A stretch of DNA of 10,472 nt from Actinomycetes bacterium (GTDB lineage: Bacteria; Actinomycetota; Acidimicrobiia; Acidimicrobiales; Palsa-688): positions 1 to 10,472 of the forward strand of contig JAKAXN010000135.1 of NCBI GenBank assembly GCA_021816565.1, given 5' to 3'. Positions 1-5,648 of this stretch are shown piece by piece. The notes below the pieces were generated by a model that was given only the letters and a program-made list of their open reading frames with translations, had not been told where the DNA came from and made no database searches. A program made the translations under genes and the position numbers. Numbering within the stretch: position 1 is the first letter of the stretch; each line of letters starts with the position of its first letter.

Positions 1-670
1 GGGCCAGGGCCTCAACGACGATGTGGGACGACATCTTGGACTGGCCGGCCTCCCGGTCCACGAACCGGATGGGAACCTCGGTGATCCTGGCCCCCGCGGT
101 CGCCGCCCGGTAGGTCATCTCTATCTGGAATCCGTATCCGTCGGCCCGCACGGTGTCGAGGTCCATCTTGCGCAGGAGGTCCGCCCGGTAGGCCCGGAAA
201 CCGGAGGTCATGTCCCGGACCGGCACGCCCAGCATCAGCGAGGAGTACACGTTGCCCCCCTTGGAGAGAAGCCGCCGGTGCAGGCCCCACTGGGGAATCG
301 ACCCCCCGGGGACGTAGCGCGATCCTATGACCAGGTCGCTGTGGTCGAGGGCGCCCAGCAGGGCCGGCAGGGCCGCCGGGTCGTGCGACAGGTCGGAGTC
401 CATCTCGACCAGCGCCTCGGCTCCCCGGTCCAACCCCCACGCGAACCCGGCCCGGTAGGCGTCGCCCAGGCCCCGCCGGGCCGGCCGGCGCAGCACGTCC
501 ACACAGCCCAGCTCGATCCCAAGCTCGGCGGCCAGGTCGGCGGTGCCGTCCGGGCTGCCGTCGTCGACCACCAGGACCGAGGCGTCCGCCACGGCCGCCC
601 GGGTGCGTCGCAGGACCTCGCCTATGGTCGCGGCCTCGTTGTAGGTGGGAAGCACCACCAGCGTCTTCAT
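1..670 (-). CDS. Polyprenol-phosphate mannose synthase-like GT2 glycosyltransferase (3' end missing)
   Basis: Cytoplasmic GT-A fold enzyme expected to transfer a hexose, most likely mannose from GDP-mannose, to polyprenyl phosphate, giving a lipid-linked donor for later mannosylation outside the membrane. The 223 visible residues start MKTLVVLPTYNEAATIGEVL. VVDDGSPDGT (34-43) is the nucleotide-binding loop. EMDSDLSHDP (89-98) holds the metal-binding DSD and is the hallmark of DPM1/Ppm synthases. GSRYVPGG (116-123), DMTSGFRAYR (153-162) and EAGQSKMS (207-214) also match the family. Family members are about 240-260 residues, so only some 20-40 residues lie beyond the left edge. No transmembrane segment is visible, as in DPM1 and the mycobacterial Ppm synthase domain. 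The ATG is 11 nt after the stop of the upstream GT4 gene, so the two are probably cotranscribed; no strong ribosome site is seen. Sugar specificity (mannose or glucose) cannot be fixed from sequence alone. Confidence 0.9.
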   Translation of the reverse strand, partial: MKTLVVLPTYNEAATIGEVLRRTRAAVADASVLVVDDGSPDGTADLAAELGIELGCVDVLRRPARRGLGDAYRAGFAWGLDRGAEALVEMDSDLSHDPAALPALLGALDHSDLVIGSRYVPGGSIPQWGLHRRLLSKGGNVYSSLMLGVPVRDMTSGFRAYRADLLRKMDLDTVRADGYGFQIEMTYRAATAGARITEVPIRFVDREAGQSKMSSHIVVEALA

Positions 671-681
671 CCGGGCCCAGC

Positions 682-1821
682 CTAAGCCCTCGCCGCCGGA
701 GCCGGGCCGCCGAAGCGCTCGAGCTCCTCCAGCCAGCGGGGCTCGGTGCGGGGCAACGAGAAGTCCGCAGCCCTCCGCCGGCCGGCGTCCACCGCGGCCC
801 GCCGGCGGTCACCGTCGGACAGCAGGGCCTCCACCGCTGCGGCCACCGCCAGGGGGTCCTTGTCGTCGAGAACGATGCCCGAGGACCCGACCGTCTCGGT
901 CACCGCGCTGGAGCGGTAGGCGACCACCGGGACCCCCACCTCCATGGCCTCGATGAGCGGCACGCAGAAGCCCTCGTGCTCGGACAGACAGACGAAGACG
1001 TCGGCCGCCGCGAAGTACGCGAGCATCTCGGGGAAGCCGGCCGAGCCCACGAACTCGACGCTGTCGCCCAGTTCCAGCTCCTCGGCCATGGCCTGCAGGG
1101 ACAGCAGGTAACGGGCCGAGGTGGCCCCGCCGAGCAGGGCCAAGCGGGCCTCCGGCTGGTACAGGCGGCGGTACAGCGCGAACGAGGCGATCACGTCGTG
1201 CTGGCACTTGTTGGGCGCGAGCCGGCCCACGAACAGCCACAGTGGACCACCGCCCCGGCCGGCCAACCGGGCGGCCGCAGCCGGGTCGGGCTCCTCATGG
1301 AACTCCCCGAGGTCGAGCAACAACGGGCAGACGGCGGTGCGGGAGTGCCCGAGAGCCACCAGTTCGGAGGCGTTGTAGGCGGAGTCGGCCACGGCCAGCG
1401 CGGCCCACGGCACCAGGTCGGCCAGCTGCCGGCGGGCCAGATCCATGCTGCGGGCGGCCAGCGGCTCCCACCGGGCGAAGTAACGGGACGGGGTGATGTT
1501 GTGGTAGTCGAGGGCAACCGCCTGGCCCCCCCGGGCCGCCCCGATCAGCCAGTCGGTCATGTCCGAATGGGTGGAGGCGTGGTACAGGATCAGCCGTTCG
1601 GGATCCGGGGCCGGGTCGCAACCGGCGAACGGGCGGGCCTCCCCCTCGAGCCGGGGGTCGAGGTGCTCGTAGTAGACGTCGGAGGAGTAGCCGACCGACC
1701 TCAACAGCCGTCGCACCTGGTGCACGTGGTTGCTTATGGCGTCGTGCTTGACGAAGCTCGGCACGAACTGATCGATGCGGCGCACCGTTTCAGTCACCGC
1801 CGCAGGCGACGTCACTACCAT
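682..1821 (-). CDS. GT4-family (GT-B) glycosyltransferase
   Basis: A 379-residue retaining glycosyltransferase of the GT4 type, expected to act in the cytoplasm and add a sugar from a nucleotide donor to a growing glycan. The N-terminal acceptor domain has FVKHDAISNHVHQVRRLL (23-40), a form seen in GT4 enzymes of polysaccharide clusters, and LYHASTHSDMTDWL (79-92). The C-terminal donor domain starts near 194 with LFVGRLAPNK (196-205). It carries the EX7E motif as E283 and E291 in EHEGFCVPLIEAM, followed by GVPVVAYRSSAVTETVG (296-312). No signal peptide or membrane segment is seen. The open frame extends to 2178, but that stretch lies antisense to the secreted-protein gene and looks non-coding, so I chose the ATG at 1821, which is preceded by GGTGG. 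An in-frame GTG at 1830 is an alternative. The gene is followed closely by the Ppm-like gene. Acceptor and donor sugars are unknown. Confidence 0.9.
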   Translation of the reverse strand: MVVTSPAAVTETVRRIDQFVPSFVKHDAISNHVHQVRRLLRSVGYSSDVYYEHLDPRLEGEARPFAGCDPAPDPERLILYHASTHSDMTDWLIGAARGGQAVALDYHNITPSRYFARWEPLAARSMDLARRQLADLVPWAALAVADSAYNASELVALGHSRTAVCPLLLDLGEFHEEPDPAAAARLAGRGGGPLWLFVGRLAPNKCQHDVIASFALYRRLYQPEARLALLGGATSARYLLSLQAMAEELELGDSVEFVGSAGFPEMLAYFAAADVFVCLSEHEGFCVPLIEAMEVGVPVVAYRSSAVTETVGSSGIVLDDKDPLAVAAAVEALLSDGDRRRAAVDAGRRRAADFSLPRTEPRWLEELERFGGPAPAARA

Positions 1822-1845
1822 GTCGCCCACCGCACCATGCGGCCT

Positions 1846-1869
1846 TCCGGGTCGCTCTAGACACCCGGA
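1846..1869. promoter_or_regulatory. Inverted repeat between divergent starts (possible operator)
   Basis: TCCGGGT (1846-1852) and ACCCGGA (1863-1869) are perfect 7-bp inverted arms separated by 10 bases. They lie in the 97-bp gap between the GT4 start (1821) and the secreted-protein start (1919), where control sites for both genes would sit. The size and spacing suit a dimeric regulator site, but 7-bp GC arms can arise by chance in such GC-rich DNA. I see no convincing -35/-10 pair nearby. Confidence 0.25.
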
Positions 1870-1906
1870 CGAAGCTACCAGCCGTCGGAACGCGGCGGAC
1901 GATGAC

Positions 1907-1913
1907 GGAGGGA
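1907..1913 (+). promoter_or_regulatory. Ribosome binding site of the secreted repeat protein
   Basis: GGAGGGA lies 5 nt before the ATG at 1919. It is the best Shine-Dalgarno match at any start in this window and decides the start: the frame is open from 1775, but the upstream part has no such site and overlaps the oppositely oriented GT4 coding region. The chosen start also places the signal peptide exactly at the N terminus. Confidence 0.75.
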
Positions 1914-1918
1914 ACCAG

Positions 1919-4162
1919 ATGGAACGCAAGACCCTGCCGGGAGGGCTGGCCAAGGCCGCTCTCGCCGGCTCCACGCTGCTGGCTGGGGCCAGCCTGATGT
2001 CACCGGCTGTCGCCACCGCCGCGACCGGGGCGGTGCACGCCTCGGCCGGCCTCACCGTCAAGCAGGTATGGGCCACGCCCATCGCCGACGGGAGCAACGT
2101 GATCGCCAAGTCGTCACCGATCGCAGGCACCCTGGACTCGGCCGGACAGTCGGTGATCGTCGGCGATCGAAGCGGCAAGGTCTATGCCCTGCACCTCTCC
2201 AACGGCTCCCCGGTCCCGGGCTGGCCGGTCACCATCCCCGGCAACCCGCAGATCGACACGGCCCCCTCCACCAACGGCCCGGAGGTCTTCATCGGCGCCG
2301 GGAACGCCTCCAACCCGGCCCTGGGCGGGTACTACGCCTACAGCGCCACGGGCGCCCGCCTGTGGTCACAGGCCCCGCCGGCCACGCCGGCGTCGCCCAC
2401 CCCGACGTCGGGCGTGGACACCGGGCTGGCGTACGGCACCCTGCAGGGCGTCGGCGCCGTGGTCGGGGGCTCGATGGGACAGACCTCCGAAGCGCTCAAC
2501 GCTTCCAACGGTGCGGTGCTGCCGGGCTTCCCCTTCTTCCAGGCCGACTCCAACTTCGCGACCCCGGCCCTGGCCGACCTCTACAGCAACGGCCAGACCG
2601 AGATCGTGGAGGGTGGGGACTCCACCGCCGGGGTGGCCTTCGGTAAGACCTACACCGACGGAGGCCACATCCGGGTGCTCAGCGACCACGGCGCCCTGCT
2701 GTGCTCCTACGACACCAACCAGGTGGTGCAATCCTCCCCGGCGGTCGGGCAGTTCCTGGGCGGCAACGCCGTGGGGATCGTGGCCGGCACCGGCACCTTC
2801 TGGCCCGGAGCATCCAACACCAACCAGCTCATCGCGGTGAATCCCCACTGCGGGCTGGCCTGGTCCGCCACCCTGGACGGCCAGACGACCAGCAGCCCGG
2901 CCCTGGTCGACGCCCTCGGCAACGGCGCTCTCCAGGTCGCCGAGGGAACCGCCTCGACCGACCTGAGCTCCGGTTCGGTCTACCTCCTCAACGGTTCCAA
3001 CGGGGCGGTCATCTGGAAGACGCCGGCCCTGGGCGGGATCATCGGCGGGGTGACCTCGGCCGACCTGGGCAACGGCTACCAGGACATCATCGCCACGACC
3101 ACCGCCGGGGTGGAGATCCTCGACGGCAAGACCGGGGCGGTCCTCTGGAGCGGTCTGCACGGGGCCCTGGCGTTCCAGAACGCCCCGCTGGTCACCCGCG
3201 ACGCCAACGGCACGGTCGGCATAACCGTGGCCGGCTACAACGGCTCCGGAAGCGAGGTCGTGCACCTGGAGGTGGCGAACAGCCCGGGCAGCCAGGTGGG
3301 GGCACAGGGTTCGTGGCCCATGTTCCACCGCGACAGCCAGCTCACCGGCGACGCCGGGACCCCGCCCCCGGCACCCATCAACGTCCCGTGCAAGCCGCCG
3401 GCCGGCACGCCGAACGGCTACTGGTTGGACGCCTCCGACGGCGGCATCTTCGCCTACGGAAACCTGCCGTTCTGCGGCTCGACCGGCAACGTGGTCCTGA
3501 ACAAGCCGGTCGTGGGCATGGCCGGCACCCCCGACGGGGGCGGCTACTGGCTGGTGGCCTCCGACGGCGGCATCTTCGCCTTCGGTGACGCCCGGTTCTA
3601 CGGCTCCACCGGCAACGTGGCCCTCAACAAGCCCATCGTCGGCATGGCCGCCACCCCCGACGGGGGCGGCTACTGGCTGGTGGCCTCCGACGGCGGGGTG
3701 TTCGCCTACGGCGACGCCCGGTTCTACGGCTCCACCGGCAACGTGGCCCTCAACAAGCCCATCGTCGGCATGGCCGCCACCCCAGACGGCAAGGGCTACT
3801 GGCTCGACGCCACCGACGGAGGGATCTTCGCCTACGGGGACGCCACCTTCTACGGCTCCACCGGCAACGTGGCCCTCAACAAGCCGGTTGTCGGCATGGC
3901 CGCCACGCGCGACGGCCGGGGCTACTGGCTGGTGGCCTCCGACGGCGGGATCTTCGCCTACGGCGACGCCCGTTTCTACGGCTCCACCGGCAACGTGGCC
4001 CTCAACAAGCCGGTTGTCGGCATGGCCGCCACGCGCGACGGCCGGGGCTACTGGCTGGTGGCCTCCGACGGCGGGATCTTCGCCTACGGCGACGCCCGTT
4101 TCTACGGCTCCACCGGGAACGTGGCCCTCAACAAGCCGGTCGTAGGCATGGCCGGGTACTGA
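1919..4162 (+). CDS. Secreted beta-propeller protein with six C-terminal 42-residue GYWLVASDGG repeats
   Basis: A 747-residue protein predicted to be exported. Residues 1-34 form a Sec signal peptide: basic ERK start, hydrophobic core, and an A-T-A site at 32-34. Residues about 45-477 resemble PQQ-like or FG-GAP beta-propeller repeats, with recurring blades such as QSVIVGDRSGKVYALHLSNG, SSPALVDALGNGALQVAEGT and GVTSADLGNGYQDIIATT. They end in SWPMFHRDSQLTG (465-477), a closing motif of such propellers. A Pro-rich linker leads to six 42-residue repeats (500-745), the last cut to 38 residues. Each repeat has four short beta-prone stretches, so the array may fold as a second propeller; this is inference. 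Only four cysteines occur (262, 311, 491, 519), which would allow two disulfides outside the cell. No catalytic motif, LPXTG signal or C-terminal membrane anchor is seen. Its position among glycosyltransferases suggests a surface or matrix role, or being a glycosylation target. Its function is not known. Confidence 0.85.
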   Translation: MERKTLPGGLAKAALAGSTLLAGASLMSPAVATAATGAVHASAGLTVKQVWATPIADGSNVIAKSSPIAGTLDSAGQSVIVGDRSGKVYALHLSNGSPVPGWPVTIPGNPQIDTAPSTNGPEVFIGAGNASNPALGGYYAYSATGARLWSQAPPATPASPTPTSGVDTGLAYGTLQGVGAVVGGSMGQTSEALNASNGAVLPGFPFFQADSNFATPALADLYSNGQTEIVEGGDSTAGVAFGKTYTDGGHIRVLSDHGALLCSYDTNQVVQSSPAVGQFLGGNAVGIVAGTGTFWPGASNTNQLIAVNPHCGLAWSATLDGQTTSSPALVDALGNGALQVAEGTASTDLSSGSVYLLNGSNGAVIWKTPALGGIIGGVTSADLGNGYQDIIATTTAGVEILDGKTGAVLWSGLHGALAFQNAPLVTRDANGTVGITVAGYNGSGSEVVHLEVANSPGSQVGAQGSWPMFHRDSQLTGDAGTPPPAPINVPCKPPAGTPNGYWLDASDGGIFAYGNLPFCGSTGNVVLNKPVVGMAGTPDGGGYWLVASDGGIFAFGDARFYGSTGNVALNKPIVGMAATPDGGGYWLVASDGGVFAYGDARFYGSTGNVALNKPIVGMAATPDGKGYWLDATDGGIFAYGDATFYGSTGNVALNKPVVGMAATRDGRGYWLVASDGGIFAYGDARFYGSTGNVALNKPVVGMAATRDGRGYWLVASDGGIFAYGDARFYGSTGNVALNKPVVGMAGY
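3416..4159 (+). repeat. Six in-frame tandem 126-bp units (42 residues each)
   Basis: Units start at 3416, 3542, 3668, 3794, 3920 and 4046; the sixth is 114 bases and runs straight into the stop. The consensus begins GYWLVASDGGIFAYGDARFY and continues with GSTGNVALNKPVVGMAATPD. Unit 1 is the most divergent (NLPFCGS in place of DARFYGS). Units 1 and 4 have WLDA and the others WLVA. Units 2 and 3 share an IVGMAATPDG ending, units 4 and 5 VVGMAATRDGR, which points to local copying of neighbours. It is a coding repeat and not a CRISPR, since there are no spacers. Confidence 0.97.
3848..4099 (+). repeat. Exact tandem duplication of a 126-bp segment
   Basis: Bases 3848-3973 and 3974-4099 are identical, and the match at a 126-base offset continues 17 bases further, to 3990 against 4116. 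The segment runs from the middle of repeat unit 4 to the middle of unit 6. Identity at synonymous sites shows that this copy is recent or that the units are being homogenised. Confidence 0.9.
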
Positions 4163-4171
4163 CCGGGCGCC

Positions 4172-5620
4172 TCAGCGGCGCAGCATCCGGCTCCCCCAGC
4201 GCCTGACCGGCTGGGGGAGCCGGCGCAACCGGGGGGACAGCCGACGGGCCGAACCCCTGGCCAGCCTGACCAGGCCGGCCTCCAGAGCGTCCTCCGCCGG
4301 CGCCGGTTCCCCGACAGGGGCCGGGGCCGGCGGCGCGTCCGGGCCGGGCCGGGCCGCCGGCACCGCGGTCCGGTCGCGATCAGCGGCCGCCCGGGGATCG
4401 GAGGCGAAGCTCAGCAGCGGCGCGGCCACCTGCTCCCAGCTGAAGCGGGCCCCGTACCGGCGCACGGCTCGACGGTCGGGTGGATCGGTGAGCAGGCGGT
4501 CGATGGCTGCGGCGATGGCCGCCGGGTCGGCCGGCCCCACGGTGATCCCCAGACCGGCCTGCTGTATGCCGTCAGAGAGGGTGTCGCCCCCGGTGAGAAC
4601 CATGGGCAGGCCGGCCCACAGGTAGTCGAGGACCCGGGTGCGGAACGAGAAATGGGTCTCGACGTGGGCCAGGTGGGTGCTGGCCGCCACGTCGGCGTCG
4701 GCCAGGTAGGCGGCCCGCTGGTCGTAGGGCACCCACCCCTCGTTGAAGAACACGTGGATACCGGTGAGTCCCCGGCGGTCGCTCTCGGCCCTCAGCTGCG
4801 AGGCCACCCGCATCTCGGGGATGTCGGGGTTGGGGTTGCGCATGCCGAGGAACACCAGCCGGATGTCCGGGCGGGAGGCCCGCAGATCGTCCACGGCCAC
4901 CAGTAGCGACAGCGGGTCGAACCAGTTGTAGACCCCACCGCCCCAGATGACGACGGGGTCCCCCTCCCCGATGCCGGGGAAGGCCCGGCGCAGCGCCCCC
5001 CGCTCGCCGCCCGGCGGGGCCGGGTCCAGGCCGAAGGGGACCACGTCGATGAGCCGACGCAGGGTCGGGTCATCGGCGTAGGTGGCCGGGTTGAGCCGGC
5101 CGAGCGACGCCAGGCTGCCCAGCCAGAAATCCCGCTGGCGTTCGCTGGCGCAGAGGAAGAAATCCCCGCGGCGCAGGTCGTCGTTGATCACCGACACCTG
5201 GTGCTCCACCGCCGCCACGTGCTCCTCGCCACCCGCCTGGCCCAGGGCCTCCAGGTTCTCGAGATGGGTGGGGATGTACATGTCGATGCACAGCGGGAGA
5301 CCCGACTCCACCACCGCCGGGTGCCGGCGGACCACGCTGGTCGGGGCGAAAACCGCGTCGACGTCGCCGAGCAGGGTGTCCAGGTCGGGTCCCGACACCG
5401 CCCGGACCTCCATGGCCGGGGATGTGCGGGTAGCCCCGGCGGTGCCGGCCAGCACCACCTGCGACGTACGCGCCAGCTGCTCGGCCAGGTGCCAGGCCCG
5501 GATGGCCGGACCCGGCATGGTGTCGGTCAGGGGGTCGAAGCACAGCACCAGGATCCGGCGGCGACCGCTAGGCTGCCCCGGTGCTCCAGATCCGCTCGGT
5601 CGGTCTCCGGCATGGGCCAT
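4172..5620 (-). CDS. GT4-like glycosyltransferase, paralogue of the divergent neighbour
   Basis: A 482-residue putative GT-B glycosyltransferase, cytoplasmic or peripheral to the membrane. The N-terminal domain opens with RRILVLCFDPLTD, then PGPAIRAW (36-43); LRRGDFFLCASERQRDFWLG (149-168) marks the end of this domain. The donor domain starts at PVVIWGGGVYNWFDPL (222-237) and includes RLVFLGMRNPNPDI (254-267), HVFFNEGWVPYDQR (289-302) and HVETHFSFRTRVLDYLWAGL (319-338). The last segment stands where GT4 enzymes have EX7E, but that exact spacing is absent. A Pro/Ala-rich linker (about 420-445) leads to a strongly basic tail (448-482), which may bind membrane. The frame is open to 5770, but that part lies antisense to the divergent gene, so the ATG at 5620 is preferred although no ribosome site precedes it. 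It converges with the secreted-protein gene (9 nt between stops). It is clearly homologous along its length to the gene at 5649-7061. Substrates are unknown. Confidence 0.83.
   Translation of the reverse strand: MAHAGDRPSGSGAPGQPSGRRRILVLCFDPLTDTMPGPAIRAWHLAEQLARTSQVVLAGTAGATRTSPAMEVRAVSGPDLDTLLGDVDAVFAPTSVVRRHPAVVESGLPLCIDMYIPTHLENLEALGQAGGEEHVAAVEHQVSVINDDLRRGDFFLCASERQRDFWLGSLASLGRLNPATYADDPTLRRLIDVVPFGLDPAPPGGERGALRRAFPGIGEGDPVVIWGGGVYNWFDPLSLLVAVDDLRASRPDIRLVFLGMRNPNPDIPEMRVASQLRAESDRRGLTGIHVFFNEGWVPYDQRAAYLADADVAASTHLAHVETHFSFRTRVLDYLWAGLPMVLTGGDTLSDGIQQAGLGITVGPADPAAIAAAIDRLLTDPPDRRAVRRYGARFSWEQVAAPLLSFASDPRAAADRDRTAVPAARPGPDAPPAPAPVGEPAPAEDALEAGLVRLARGSARRLSPRLRRLPQPVRRWGSRMLRR
4187..4223. 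terminator. Perfect 14-bp GC-rich hairpin at a convergent gene junction
   Basis: Arms CCGGCTCCCCCAGC (4187-4200) and GCTGGGGGAGCCGG (4210-4223) pair perfectly around a 9-base loop. The hairpin begins 24 nt after the stop of the secreted-protein gene and lies inside the last codons of the converging glycosyltransferase. There is no T-tract on either side, so it is not a classic intrinsic terminator; actinobacterial terminators often lack one. It is the only strong stem seen at this junction and could end transcription of the plus-strand gene. Confidence 0.5.
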
Positions 5621-5648
5621 CCGGCCGAAGGTAGCCGCGCCGGTCACC

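Noticed and set aside
12..812. Long minus-strand open frame of 266 codons
   Set aside because: Its translation is Gly/Arg/Pro-rich with no fold-like pattern, and it is out of frame with the DPM1-like protein (1-670) whose motifs are unmistakable. It is a GC-driven shadow.
976..1860. Plus-strand open frame of 294 codons opposite the GT4 gene
   Set aside because: Antisense of a gene with a clear EX7E motif; the translation is low in complexity and shows no recognisable domain.
1822..1918. TAGACA at 1858-1863 as a -10 box for the secreted-protein gene
   Set aside because: There is no fitting -35 at the usual spacing, and a single loose hexamer match is expected by chance.
1822..2178. N-terminal extension of the GT4 frame by 119 codons
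   Set aside because: It lies antisense to the start of the secreted protein, has no family similarity, and the ATG at 1821 sits just before the normal GT4 N terminus.
2366..3328. Minus-strand open frame of 320 codons opposite the secreted-protein gene
   Set aside because: The plus strand gives an orderly signal peptide and propeller repeats; the minus-strand reading is Gly/Val/Arg-rich and arises from codon-position GC bias.
3416..4159. Regular direct repeats that might suggest a CRISPR or other non-coding array
   Set aside because: Units are contiguous with no spacers, in frame (126 bp), and encode a conserved 42-residue protein repeat.
5082..5648. N-terminal extension of the plus-strand paralogue by 189 codons
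   Set aside because: It is antisense to conserved parts of the divergent paralogue, and the Rossmann-like QRILIVTDD start follows the GTG at 5649 directly.
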